A DNA stretch of 64,000 nucleotides from JAQUTK01 sp963677415. Lineage in GTDB: Bacteria > Bacteroidota > Bacteroidia > Bacteroidales > JAQUTK01. This document shows, in pieces, positions 1 to 8,884 of this stretch. The stretch's first letter is position 1, and each line of letters begins with the position of its first letter. The DNA lies in contig CAXXFJ010000016.1 of assembly GCA_963677415.2 (NCBI GenBank), forward strand, positions 1 to 64,000, in the 5' to 3' direction. The notes below the pieces were generated by a model, which saw only the letters and a list, made by a program, of their open reading frames with translations, searched no databases and had not been told where the DNA came from. The position numbers were made by a program, and so were the translations under genes.

Positions 1-21
1 TAAACATTTGTCCGGTTAATT

Positions 22-2015
22 ATGTTTTGTAGAAAAAGAATTTTTGTCGTTGCGGCAGCTTTAATGCTATCACTGACTCAAGCTTTCCCAGAGGAGAGCG
101 ACACAGTCCGTGTGCATACACTTTCTGTCATAGAAGTGAGCGAGACAAGCACCTCGTCTTCTACCATGTCCCCCTTTCCCGTACAGTCCTTTACCGGTGT
201 CGAACTACAGCAGATGAATGCCTCTCAGCTTTCCGATGCCGTCAAACGCTTTTCCGGTGTTACCGTCAAGGACTACGGTGGAATAGGAGGCATGAAGACC
301 GTATCTATCAGAAGTCTGGGAGCTAACCATACAGCTGTTTCTTATGATGGAGTCACCCTCAACGACTGTCAGACAGGACAGATTGATATCAGCCGCTTTT
401 CCCTCACCAATGTCAAACTACTCTCCCTGACTATTGGCCAAAACGAATCCATCTTTCAGCCCGCGGCACTCTTTGCTTCGGCAGGAGTCTTGAGCATTGT
501 CACCCTCGATCCGCAGTTTGAGTCTGATAAGCCTGTCAATGTGCAGGCAGCTCTCAAAGCCGGTTCCTTTGGATATGTGATGCCTTCTTTACGCCTCGAG
601 CAGAAACTCTCCGACCGACTCTCTCTGTCTGCCAATGCAGAGTGGCAAAAAGCAGAAGGAGACTATCCATATTCTTTGGCCAATGGAGATTCCACAGTAC
701 ATAGAAACCGCAGCAATTCAGATATAAGCCAGCTCAACAGCGAACTCAATATCTATTACAACCTCCCGTCCGGAGGATCCATCAAGGCAAAAGGCTATGG
801 TTTTTGGTCCGATAGAGGATTGCCCGGAGCTGTCAAGTATTATACCGACAATTATATACAGCGACTCAATGACCGTAATCTATTTGCACAAGTACGCTAT
901 GAGCAACCCTTCGGGCGCTTCGCTCTGCTCGTCAATAGCAAGTACAGCTATCTATATACCCGTTATACCAATGAAGACCCAGCTCAGATCAATGAAGATG
1001 ACCGTTACACGCAGCGCATCTCCTATCTCTCTGTGGCAGGAAAGATGGATATCAGTAATCGTTGGAAGACATCTCTTGCCACAGATTATACCCATCAGAA
1101 TCTCCATACCAACTATATGAAATCAGGAACACCGCAGCGCCACACCTCACAGTCTGCACTTGCGGTCAGTTATGTGACAAAGGCAATCAATGCCACAGGA
1201 AGCGCATTACTCACCTCTGTCAATGAAGAAGTGACCAACAACAAAGGAGGTCATGACTTTGTTCGTCTCTCTCCGACACTTTCTTTCTCAGCCTCTCCGG
1301 GCTGGAAACCTTTGCGCCTTCGTGCGATGTATAAAGAGAGTTTTCGTGCGCCAAGCTTCAACGATCTCTATTTCGAACGGGTAGGCAACAGAGACCTTGT
1401 ACCGGAAAAAGCCCGACAATTCAATCTGGAGTCACTTATGCCGATGGTTTCAGCGGACCGCTTTCCTACATATCCATCACAGCAGATACTTATTACAACC
1501 GAGTGGATGATAAAATTGTGACGATACCCCGTGGCAATATGTTCAACTGGTCTGTTCTCAATTTCGGAGAAGTAGAAATCAAAGGAGTAGAACTGACTTT
1601 AGCTGCAGATATTGACCTTATTACCGGTCATACCCTGACGCTTTCCGGAGGATATACCTATCAGGAAGCGGTCGATATTACCGATAAAACTTCGCAGTCT
1701 TATCGCGATCAGCTACCCTATACCCCCCAACACTCGTGTAATGGACACGCTTCTTACACCTCTCCCTGGTTTGTATTTTCCTATAATATGTTTGGATCGG
1801 GTAAGCGTTATTACCTTCCTCTGAATAAAAAGAGCAACGAACTCAAAGGATATCAGGAGCACAGCATCAGTTTGTCGCATGAATTCAAAGCTCATAAATC
1901 AAAGGTTTACCTACAAGCAGAATGCATCAATATGTTCAACTCCAATTACGAACTCGTACGCAACTTTCCCATGCCGGGACGTTCCTACCGGCTATCAGTG
2001 ATCTATAATTATTAA
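22..2015 (+). pseudogene. btuB: TonB-dependent outer-membrane receptor, BtuB-like, frameshifted
   Basis: This encodes a 22-stranded outer-membrane receptor of the vitamin B12 type. It has a signal peptide, a TonB-box-like stretch (HTLSVIEVS, about residues 32-40), a plug domain (about 45-160, with the SIRSLGANHTAVSYDGV segment) and a barrel ending in Tyr-Asn-Tyr. The frame is broken: one reading frame runs from 22 to 1521, but from about 1430 the homologous sequence (GVTYADGFSGPLSYIS) continues in another frame to the stop at 2015. Restoring one G in the ctggagtc stretch at 1426-1433 would rejoin them. The break removes the last third of the barrel, so the product would probably not insert. 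A btuG-like lipoprotein gene follows 12 nt downstream, which supports cobalamin or corrinoid as substrate. Any cobalamin riboswitch would lie left of the window. A sequencing error cannot be excluded. Confidence 0.85.
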
Positions 2016-2027
2016 TCAATCAATAAA

Positions 2028-3119
2028 ATGAAGATGAAAAAGAAGTTATTATTTAGTTTGGCGATTCTGTTATCAGGAAGCAGCCTGTTTCTTACTTCCT
2101 GTTTGCAGGATGAAGAAGACCTCTCAAGGTCGATCGTGGATTATACCTCCAATGGCAAGGTCTATGTATTGAACCAGGGAAGCTGGGGTGGAGGAAATTC
2201 TTCCTTGACAAGCTATGATATTGATTCAAAAGTAACAGAAGAAGATGTGTTCGCAAGCGTCAACGGACGTAACCTCGGCGAACTCGCTCAAGATATGGGA
2301 CTTTACGGCACCAAACTATGGATCAATGTATTTGGAGAAAACACGATTGAAATAGTCAATGCTACCACTTGTGTCTCGGTCAAACAGATCTCTCTTCAGC
2401 AGCCACGACAGATAGCTTTTGATGGTGGATATGCCTATGTAACACTTTATGCCGGTAATCTGGCTCGGATTGATACAGCAACTTTCGAAATTAAAACAGT
2501 TGCCACAGGTGCCAACCCCGAAGGAATTGCCATTTCCAATCATAAGGTTTATGTAGCCAATTCGGGTGGATTGAACTATCCGGTTTATGAAAATACCATC
2601 TCAATATACAATCTTTCAGATCTCTCATTGATTGAGACAAAAGAGGTGATACTGAATCCATCGAAATTTCAGAAATTGGATGATAATACCTTGTTGCTTC
2701 AATCAATCGGCAATTATGCGGATGTGGCAGGAGGCGTACAGACGATAGATACGCAAACAGACACGATCATTCCGATTGCCGGTTTGTCAGTGGGTAATTA
2801 CGCAGTAAAAGATGCCCATGCTATTTATTATTATGCTTCTGAGTATGACGCAAACTGGCAGCCTATTCCATCAGCTATTTCATTGTACGATTTGACTCTC
2901 AATCAAAAAATGAGTTCCAATATCACTTCCGATTCGATCACATTCAAGAATCCGTATGCGTTGAATGTAAGTCCGTATAACGGAAGTATATGTCTTGCCG
3001 ATGCCGTGGGGTATGGTGTGGATGGAGAAGCTTACTTATTTTCAAAGAATGGAGGAAAAGAGGCTTCATTCCCTGTTGGGCTTTATCCTTGTGCAGTCGC
3101 TTTTACAGGGAAAAAGTAA
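2028..3119 (+). CDS. btuG: BtuG-like surface cobalamin-binding lipoprotein (YncE-like beta-propeller)
   Basis: The 363-aa protein has a lipoprotein signal peptide with lipobox LTSC (Cys25). The residues after the cysteine (LQDEED) fit the Bacteroides surface lipoprotein export signal, a Lys/Gln followed by acidic residues, so the mature protein probably faces outwards. The rest looks like repeated beta-propeller blades of the YncE/DUF5074 type, starting with GKVYVLNQGSWGGGNSSL, with further blades around PRQIAFDGGYAYVTLYAG and NPEGIAISNHKVYVANSG. In known Bacteroides loci BtuG caps BtuB and captures cobalamin with very high affinity. The position 12 nt after the btuB frame agrees with this. 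Function is inferred from family and context; other propeller lipoproteins beside TonB receptors are an alternative. Confidence 0.75.
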   Translation: MKMKKKLLFSLAILLSGSSLFLTSCLQDEEDLSRSIVDYTSNGKVYVLNQGSWGGGNSSLTSYDIDSKVTEEDVFASVNGRNLGELAQDMGLYGTKLWINVFGENTIEIVNATTCVSVKQISLQQPRQIAFDGGYAYVTLYAGNLARIDTATFEIKTVATGANPEGIAISNHKVYVANSGGLNYPVYENTISIYNLSDLSLIETKEVILNPSKFQKLDDNTLLLQSIGNYADVAGGVQTIDTQTDTIIPIAGLSVGNYAVKDAHAIYYYASEYDANWQPIPSAISLYDLTLNQKMSSNITSDSITFKNPYALNVSPYNGSICLADAVGYGVDGEAYLFSKNGGKEASFPVGLYPCAVAFTGKK

Positions 3120-3307
3120 AAAGTTCAATTAGTAAAGAAGATGTCTTCATGTTAATTATTTGATGAGAAATCTCTGATAACAGTTTGACACTTCATCCTA
3201 AATGATTAAGTTTGTGCGGTAACTAAATATTGGAAGAGAATTCCTTTCTGTATTGAGTTACCGCCCATTTTATTAAATATGAATATACACAATTAACCCT
3301 GAATTTT
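3120..3307. other. Intergenic region with an imperfect hairpin
   Basis: No gene is seen. Arms gcggtaact (3216-3224) and agttaccgc (3256-3264) can pair around a partly complementary AT-rich interior. There is no T-run after it, so it may be a weak terminator of the cobalamin genes or a leader structure for the thioredoxin gene. Confidence 0.35.
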
Positions 3308-4378
3308 ATGAGAACCAGACTTTGTTACCTGGCCTTGTTACTATTTGTCAGTATGACAACTTTTGCCCAAACAACTGAAGGCATTCAATTTTCACACGAC
3401 TCCATGAATGTGTCGCTGCAAAAAGCCAAAGAGAGTGGCAAACTAATATTTGTAGATGCCTTTACTACCTGGTGCGGACCTTGCAAGATGATGTCAAGTG
3501 AGGTCTTTGTGTTGCCGGAAGTAGGGAAGTTCTTTAATGCCAACTTTATCAATATGAAGATTGATATGGAAGCCGGTGAAGGAATAGAGTTGGCAAAGAA
3601 ATTTGGTGTTAAGGCATATCCTACGTTCTTGTTGATCAATGGTGATGGAGAGATTATTCATCGGGTGGTAGGCAGCAGTAAGGCGGATGTTTTCATAGAG
3701 AAAATTAAAAGAGGAATGGATCCTGCAACTTCTTATTTTTCTGTGAAAAAGAAATATGATGCAGGCGAACGTTCTATTGATTTTATGCCTCTTTATTTCA
3801 AGACGATGACTGATGCGTATGAATTGAAAGGAAAAGAAGAAGATGTAATCACCTATCTTACCTCTTTGAATCTTCAGCAAAGATCCACTGAGACGAACTG
3901 GGATCTCTTTTTCAGTACAGTCAATGATTATAAAAGTCCACTATTTGCCGATTTTGCCAAGAATGTCGATACTTACAGAAAAGCAGTTGGAGAAGATGAG
4001 GTGAACAATAAGATTGATAATGTCTTTTACAAGGTATTGGTAAGTGCAGGTCCGACAACGGATCTGAAAGAGATATCCAAAATACTTAAAACCTTAAAGG
4101 TCGCTCCAACTTCTGTGATCGGCTACACATACAAGCTTACAGAGTATAAGATTGAAAAGAAATATCAGCCAATCATCGACTTGTATAAGAATGAAATCGT
4201 TAAACTAGAGAAAGAAGATACGAAATATCGTATGGATATGATGGTTCTTGGACTGTTGAAAGATGCGCCTGCTGATATCAAGACACAAGCAATAACCTAC
4301 TTCAAAGCAAGAGAGGAATCTTGTCCGCCGAATATGGTAAACTTCTACAAACAATTTGCAGATATTCTGTCAAAGTAA
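3308..4378 (+). CDS. Secreted thioredoxin-fold protein
   Basis: The 356-aa protein starts with a signal peptide (cleavage near TTFAQ) and carries a thioredoxin domain at about residues 25-140 with the redox motif WCGPC (Cys56, Cys59) and the cis-proline context VKAYPTFLLI. The C-terminal 200 residues are helical and have no motif I recognise. The fold implies thiol-disulfide exchange in the periplasm; the partner is unknown. It stands alone: 188 nt separate it from btuG and a hairpin terminator follows 12 nt after the stop. It resembles the many Bacteroides thioredoxin-like proteins that have a long C-terminal extension. Confidence 0.8.
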   Translation: MRTRLCYLALLLFVSMTTFAQTTEGIQFSHDSMNVSLQKAKESGKLIFVDAFTTWCGPCKMMSSEVFVLPEVGKFFNANFINMKIDMEAGEGIELAKKFGVKAYPTFLLINGDGEIIHRVVGSSKADVFIEKIKRGMDPATSYFSVKKKYDAGERSIDFMPLYFKTMTDAYELKGKEEDVITYLTSLNLQQRSTETNWDLFFSTVNDYKSPLFADFAKNVDTYRKAVGEDEVNNKIDNVFYKVLVSAGPTTDLKEISKILKTLKVAPTSVIGYTYKLTEYKIEKKYQPIIDLYKNEIVKLEKEDTKYRMDMMVLGLLKDAPADIKTQAITYFKAREESCPPNMVNFYKQFADILSK

Positions 4379-4390
4379 CTTTTACATAGA

Positions 4391-4434
4391 AAGGCACCAA
4401 GCATCTTCAACCAGAGATACTTGGTGCCTTTTTT
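4391..4434 (+). terminator. Rho-independent terminator after the thioredoxin gene
   Basis: An 11-bp perfect stem, aaggcaccaag (4391-4401) with cttggtgcctt (4420-4430), is followed by a T-run to 4434. A related hairpin recurs at 8153-8192, so this one belongs to a duplicated unit. It sits between convergent genes and may act on both strands. Confidence 0.85.
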
Positions 4435-4476
4435 CGTGTTCGAAAGTGACTCTATTTGTAGTATGACTGCCTGATA

Positions 4477-4865
4477 TTATGAAATCCAGACGTTAGCGCT
4501 TTCTTTCTGTAACCATTTTCCATTCACTTTCTCCAGAATGAGAAAATATCCTGCTCCTGAAAGTCCACCTGATGTCGTACTGTAATAAATCATCGCTTTG
4601 TCTTTTGAAGCGTTAAACCCCGGTCTGGAGTATGAAATGATAGACTGGTATTTGTAGATCTTGTAGTAGTTTTCCCATCCACCTTTAAAGATCAGATTCA
4701 GTTCCTTTCCCGACAAATAAGTAACCTTGTTTTTCAATTCCTTAAAAGACTCGATAGTTATCGACTTTTCGTTCATCTTTATCATATTATCAAACATCAC
4801 ACTATCAAAAGAGGATAGTTTATCCTTCAAAGAACCGCCTAAACTGACACTTGCAAAAGACTGTG
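4477..4865 (-). pseudogene. C-terminal fragment of an unknown secreted protein, cut by IS21
   Basis: This is the 3' part of a gene whose 5' part lies at 7630-7919, on the far side of the IS21-type element. The fragment (FASVSLGGSLKDKL to the end) aligns residue by residue with the C-terminal half of the intact paralogue at 8210-8884, sharing the features RPGFN..KD.AMIYYS and GAGY..ILEKV.GKW. An open frame continues to an ATG at 4914 inside the IS, giving a chimeric start (MGGYHRNHW) that is probably not functional. The original gene would have been about 225 codons. Confidence 0.85.
4859..4865. repeat. Target-site duplication, left copy
   Basis: GACTGTG occurs directly outside the left end of the IS21-type element and again at 7630-7636 outside its right end. 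The preceding A (4858 and 7629) also matches, so the duplication may be counted as 7 or 8 bp. Merging the two copies restores the reading frame of the interrupted gene. Confidence 0.85.
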
Positions 4866-4912
4866 TAGATATTCCGGTGATAGCCACCCAGTGATTCCGG
4901 TGATAACCACCC
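4866..4912. repeat. IS21 left-end repeat pair
   Basis: Two inverted-orientation copies of the IS end repeat lie at 4866-4889 and 4894-4912, each containing ATTCCGGTGATANCCACCC. These are the likely transposase-binding sites at the left end. Confidence 0.8.
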
Positions 4913-4941
4913 ACTCACTCTGCTCTTTTATAATGACAAAA

Positions 4942-5661
4942 TTACCGTTTTTTTCTTAAACTCTCTCCTTTTAATTCAAATCTATGCGATGTATATACAA
5001 TTCTATCAATGATAGAATCGGCCAATGTTTCATCGGTAAATATATCAAACCACATAGCCACTGGTAGTTGACTGGCAATTATAGTTGCTTTTCTGGCATG
5101 CCTGTCTTCTATTATCTCCATAAAGTCAAGTTGCTGTTGTTTCTCCATGGTGGATAGTCCGAAGTCATCGAGGATTAGCAAGTCGGTCTTGGCTACTTTG
5201 TCAAAGAACCGTATGATTGATCCTTCCACTCTGGCAATTTTCAGTCGGAGCAATAACTTCTGCATGTTGTAATAGGACACCGTAAAGCCTTTCCTGCATG
5301 CTTGAGTACCTAAAGCCGATGCCAGGAAGCTTTTTCCGCATCCGGCTGCACCTGTAATCAGCACCGATTCCCCGTTTCGGATATAGCTTCCTGTGGATAA
5401 TGATAAAATTCTGGATTGTTCGACGCCGCGGCTGGCTTCAAAGTTTAACTCTTCAACCGATGCCTGATAGCGGAACGAGGCATTCTTTAACAGACGCTCA
5501 TACCGGTTCGAGTCCCTCTGATCTTTCTCCGCTTGCACTAAAAGTTTGAGCCCATCCATAAAGGATAGTTCATGTACTTTTCTGGTTTCTTCCCACGTTT
5601 TCAGGCAACTGACCATGCCTGAAAGCTTTAATTGCATCAATTCTGATTTGATTTGTTCCAT
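4942..5661 (-). CDS. istB: IstB, ATPase helper of IS21 transposition
   Basis: The 239-aa protein belongs to the DnaA/DnaC-like AAA+ ATPases of IS21 elements. It has Walker A GAAGCGKS (residues 104-111) and Walker B LLILDDF (161-167, Asp165 and Asp166). The N-terminal helical part (1-95) is the usual self-association and DNA-binding region. IstB remodels target DNA and activates IstA. Its start overlaps the 3' end of istA by 25 nt, which suggests translational coupling. Length is close to the family norm of about 250 aa. Confidence 0.93.
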   Translation of the reverse strand: MEQIKSELMQLKLSGMVSCLKTWEETRKVHELSFMDGLKLLVQAEKDQRDSNRYERLLKNASFRYQASVEELNFEASRGVEQSRILSLSTGSYIRNGESVLITGAAGCGKSFLASALGTQACRKGFTVSYYNMQKLLLRLKIARVEGSIIRFFDKVAKTDLLILDDFGLSTMEKQQQLDFMEIIEDRHARKATIIASQLPVAMWFDIFTDETLADSIIDRIVYTSHRFELKGESLRKKR

Positions 5662-7238
5662 TCTGATTCTGTTTTAATTTGATTCATATAATACTCTTTC
5701 CCCCTGATATTTTTATGCGGGAGACGTTTTTCTTCCTCTTTCATTGTCTCTTTTGTGCTTTCTATAAATTCATAGGCCTTGTTTTCTATGATTTTCTGCA
5801 ATGACTTGCAGGAGAGCAAATCACAATCAAGGGCATAGCGGCAAGCCTTTTCAAAAACAACGGGATTGGTTTTCCTCTGTAGGGATAAGAGCCCGTCACA
5901 ACGTCTGTAGATGCGCTCAGGTACTTCTTCCTTCTCAAAGTTCCGGATGATTAACCCTGCTAAGTTTTCCGAACGTTTTTGCGCCTGCCGGATATAATAC
6001 TCAGGACTCCGCTCCAGATAATGCCGGTGGGTAGAACACAAATGCTCTTTCTGTGTGGTATAACCGTAACCGGCCGTGCGAAGATGAGTTGCGATACAGT
6101 CTCCGTCACAATAGATTCTGACAATGCTTCTTGTGTACACGACCGAGACCTTTCTGCCGATATAACTGTAAGGGACAGAGTAATAATGCTTATCCCTGCC
6201 CAGAAAGATACAATTGTTCTGTGCCACCTTCAGTAAGGCATAATACTTCAGATCAAAGTCATCGCAAGGTAATGCCGTCAACATGGAGCGTTCTTCGGCC
6301 AGAAACTTTTCTTCCCGTGAATAAGGTTTTTGCTGCATGCGGGTTTGATTGTGCTCTTTGACTTTCTCCGCGATCGCTTTATTGAGTTCATCCATGGAAA
6401 AGAATGTTTCATTACGGAGTTTGGCGTAAACCCGGGTGTAAATGATCTTTACATGGTTTTCTACGGCAGCCTTGTCTTTGGGGGAATAAGGTCTTGCCGG
6501 AAGAACCACAAACCCGTAATGATTGCCAAAATCTTCCATGACCCGATTCAGTTCCGGCTCATATTTGTCTGTTTTTATAACTGCCGCTTTCAGGTTGTCG
6601 GGAACCAATATCTTGGGACTTCCTCCAAAACAGCGTAACGCACAAGACAAGCCATACAGAAACTCTTCCGTGGATTGGGAACGGACCGCCATTACAAAGG
6701 TGTAATCCGAGTAAGGAAGGCATGCTATAAAAATCTGAACTTTTACCACTTCTCCGGTTTCTCTGTCCACATAAGACATCGTATCCCCCGAGAAATCCAC
6801 ATACAGCTCTCTGCCGGGAGCATGTTCCAGTATAGCAGAAGGATGTCGCGCCACGCTCACCTGGGAAAGATGATAACAGAACTGGGAGTAGCCGTAGCCA
6901 TCGGGATGCTCCTTTTTGTATTCCTCCCACAGGGTCTGCTTTGTTACGTGAGGACGCCGGAGCTCCTGCTCAAAATAAGAAAGCTTCTCCTTAAAAACCA
7001 GAAAACGATCTTCCGTATAAGCCGGATTACCTGCCGAGAACTTCTTCTCAAGAACAGGATCTTCCAACTTCAAGAGCGTATCAATATCAAATCCGTTCTC
7101 TTTTACTTTACGCAGATACTCGTTGACTGTCCCTTTATAAAGATCCAACGATTGGGCTATCCTCCGATTGGAGACACCCTCCTTATGCAATTGCAATACT
7201 TGTTTTATTTTACTCATTCGTATTATTTTTCCTGCCAT
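5637..7238 (-). CDS. istA: IstA, IS21-family DDE transposase
   Basis: The 533-aa protein has an N-terminal helix-turn-helix (about residues 8-45, GVSNRRIAQSLDLYKGTVNEYL), then an integrase core with the acidic triad likely Asp148 (YVDFSGD), Asp214 (VPDNLK) and Glu260 (KAAVENHV). The C-terminal part resembles the Mu-transposase C domain. It cuts and joins the element ends. It is the first gene of the element and reads leftwards from just inside the five right-end repeats. All triad residues are present, so the protein is probably functional. Confidence 0.93.
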   Translation of the reverse strand: MAGKIIRMSKIKQVLQLHKEGVSNRRIAQSLDLYKGTVNEYLRKVKENGFDIDTLLKLEDPVLEKKFSAGNPAYTEDRFLVFKEKLSYFEQELRRPHVTKQTLWEEYKKEHPDGYGYSQFCYHLSQVSVARHPSAILEHAPGRELYVDFSGDTMSYVDRETGEVVKVQIFIACLPYSDYTFVMAVRSQSTEEFLYGLSCALRCFGGSPKILVPDNLKAAVIKTDKYEPELNRVMEDFGNHYGFVVLPARPYSPKDKAAVENHVKIIYTRVYAKLRNETFFSMDELNKAIAEKVKEHNQTRMQQKPYSREEKFLAEERSMLTALPCDDFDLKYYALLKVAQNNCIFLGRDKHYYSVPYSYIGRKVSVVYTRSIVRIYCDGDCIATHLRTAGYGYTTQKEHLCSTHRHYLERSPEYYIRQAQKRSENLAGLIIRNFEKEEVPERIYRRCDGLLSLQRKTNPVVFEKACRYALDCDLLSCKSLQKIIENKAYEFIESTKETMKEEEKRLPHKNIRGKEYYMNQIKTESEWNKSNQN

Positions 7239-7298
7239 AATAGTATTCTATGTATTGATGATTCGTACATAGAATATAAGCATTTTCTATAAATGAGT

Positions 7299-7629
7299 GG
7301 GTGGATATGCTCCGGAATGTGAATTCTTTTTCACAAGCTGCTTCTCGAAAACAAAACAAACTAATCTTCAATGACTTATACTCCCCAAAATGGGTGGATA
7401 TGCTCCGGAATCTTTCGCTTCTTTACCCACTTCGTATCGACTGGGTGGGAATGCTCCGGAATCCGGTTCAAAGAATCGTTTGTCTCGTTTAAAAAAACTC
7501 TTTTTTATCCGTTTTTATCCGTTTTTGGGTGGATATCTGCCGGAATGGCACTGAATATAGCCCGTTTTCTTCTGGATTATGGCACTATTCGTTCCGGATT
7601 TTTTGGGTGGGTATGCTCCGGATTATCTA
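7299..7629. repeat. IS21 right-end array of five terminal-repeat copies
   Basis: Direct copies of a 20-bp unit, consensus GGGTGGATATGCTCCGGAAT, lie at 7299-7318, 7392-7411, 7443-7462, 7527-7546 and 7605-7629 (the last extended to the element end). Spacing between starts is 93, 51, 84 and 78 bp. The 370 bp between the istA start and the element end hold no other gene. They are probably multiple transposase-binding sites that also overlap the istA promoter region. Unequal spacers and lack of dyads rule out a CRISPR. Confidence 0.85.
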
Positions 7630-7636
7630 GACTGTG
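7630..7636. repeat. Target-site duplication, right copy
   Basis: GACTGTG repeats the sequence at 4859-4865 and marks the right boundary of the IS21-type element. Confidence 0.85.
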
Positions 7637-7919
7637 ACCCCATATTACCGGGTTTTGTGGTCTCTTGAGTTAATACTACGTATGATGCACTGCTTTTATA
7701 TTTTTCAAGGAAGGCTTTTTGTCGCTGTATTTTAGCTGTATCTTCTTTCGGAGTATCTTCCAGATTCTTTTTCATACGAGTCACAGACTCCTCTTCTGAG
7801 GTGACCACCTGATTGATCAGGGAGAAAAATATCTCTTGCTCTGGATCACTTTGTGCATTTCCTGCAAACGAAGTCAGCAGTAGAAGAGTAGTTACGAATA
7901 GTTGTTTCATGTGTCTCAT
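7630..7919 (-). pseudogene. N-terminal fragment of the unknown secreted protein, cut by IS21
   Basis: The fragment encodes a signal peptide (MKQLFVTTLLLLTSFAGNAQ) and about 70 further residues. Its first 40 residues are nearly identical to the intact paralogue starting at 8884. The frame runs into the right end of the IS (GNMGSQS, then a stop in the element). The remaining two fifths lie at 4477-4865. The upstream region also matches that of the paralogue, so the promoter may still be used. Confidence 0.85.
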
Positions 7920-8152
7920 GGCTTCTTCCTTTTATGAATTATACTTCGGAGAGTGTTGTTTATACTTCAATGCACAATATTAATAAAATATAAGTTCATG
8001 AGTGCAATTCTTGTGTTAAATGTGAGCAACTGCCATTTTTTATTTGACGTACTTTCATAAAAATCTCAACATAACCCCATTAAATAGTTGTCAATATGAC
8101 TAATGCACCCTATATTTGTTGTTAGTTTTGTAGTCTGCTATCTATAATAGAC
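7920..8152. other. Upstream region of the interrupted gene, copy 1
   Basis: No gene is seen. This stretch is clearly similar to 8885-9095 upstream of the intact paralogue: shared blocks include tatacttcggagagtg, gcacaatattaataaaatat and tgtgttaaat. It therefore holds the duplicated promoter and leader. Confidence 0.7.
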
Positions 8153-8197
8153 AAAGCACCCGGTATCTACAAACAGAGATACCGGGTGCTTTTTTTC
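8153..8197. terminator. Hairpin terminator, duplicated copy
   Basis: A 16-bp perfect stem pairs aaagcacccggtatct (8153-8168) with 8177-8192, followed by a T-run on the plus strand. It lies 13 nt beyond the stop of the minus-strand gene at 8210. The layout copies the hairpin at 4391-4434, with compensating changes that keep the stem. Confidence 0.8.
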
Positions 8198-8209
8198 GTC
8201 TTGACAGGA

Positions 8210-8884
8210 TTATGACTCCCAGATGTTACACCTGTCTTTCTCTATCCATTTCCCATCCACTTTCTCAAGAATGATGATATATCCAGCTCCTGCACGGCTT
8301 CCCCTTGTCTTACTATAATAAATCATAGCTCTATCCTTTCTTTCATTAAACCCAGGTCTGGAGCATCTAATGATTGGTTGGTTTTTGTATTTCTTGTAGT
8401 AGTTCTCCCATTCTCCATCTTCAAAAACGAGATCCAGTTCTTTATTAGTCAGGTAAGTAACCTTGTTTTTGAATTCCTTAAAAGCTTTGATAGTTATCGA
8501 CTTTTCACTCGATCGGATCATATTTACATGCATCACACTATCATAAGAGCGAAGCTCATCTTTCAGATAACCACCCATACTGATCATACTTTCATAAGAA
8601 GGATTTTTTATATTAATGGGCATTGTGGTCTCCTTGATTAATACAGCGTATGATGTGTTTTTGTATTTTTCAAGGTAAGCTTTTTGACGCTGTATATTTG
8701 CTGTATCTTCCTTTGGAGTCTCTTCCAGATCCTTTTTTATATAATTCACGAGTTCCTCTTTTGAGGTGACCACCTGATTGATCAGGGAGAAAAATATCTC
8801 TTGCTCTGGATCACTTTGTGCATTTCCTGCAAACGAAGTCAGCAGTAGAAGAGTAGTTACGAATAGTTGTTTCATGTGTCTCAT
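8210..8884 (-). CDS. Secreted protein of unknown function (intact paralogue)
   Basis: The 224-aa protein has a signal peptide ending near FAGNAQ and no lipobox, so it is predicted periplasmic or secreted. Residues 25-75 are charged and helical. The C-terminal half carries the pattern RPGFN..KD.AMIYYS, then GAGYIIILEKVDGKW, a mixed beta pattern found in several unnamed Bacteroidales secreted proteins. I do not recognise a function. Two in-frame ATGs are possible (8884 and 8875); the AAGGAAG just upstream suits the first. It is single-gene, with a hairpin after the stop, and is the intact copy of the gene split by the IS21-type element. Confidence 0.75.
   Translation of the reverse strand: MRHMKQLFVTTLLLLTSFAGNAQSDPEQEIFFSLINQVVTSKEELVNYIKKDLEETPKEDTANIQRQKAYLEKYKNTSYAVLIKETTMPINIKNPSYESMISMGGYLKDELRSYDSVMHVNMIRSSEKSITIKAFKEFKNKVTYLTNKELDLVFEDGEWENYYKKYKNQPIIRCSRPGFNERKDRAMIYYSKTRGSRAGAGYIIILEKVDGKWIEKDRCNIWES

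Larger units (their letters stand above)
4866..7629 (-). mobile_element. IS21-family insertion sequence with istA and istB
   Basis: The element is 2764 bp long. The outer ends are imperfect inverted repeats: TAGATATTCCGGTGATAGCC on the left, and TAGATAATCCGGAGCATACC reading inwards from the right. A 7-bp direct repeat flanks it. It carries istA (transposase) and istB (ATPase) on the minus strand with a 25-nt overlap. The ends carry internal copies of the terminal repeat, two on the left and five on the right, as is known for IS21-type elements. The left boundary is independently supported by an orphan 22-bp copy of the same terminus at 16268, whose match begins at the same base. Both genes look intact, so the element may be active. 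Confidence 0.92.

Noticed and set aside
6675..7292. A 205-codon plus-strand open frame
   Set aside because: It lies wholly opposite istA and the IS right end, with no domain features.
7299..7629. Possible CRISPR-like repeat array
   Set aside because: Repeats are 20 bp, spacers vary from 31 to 73 bp, the unit equals the IS terminus, and no cas genes are present.
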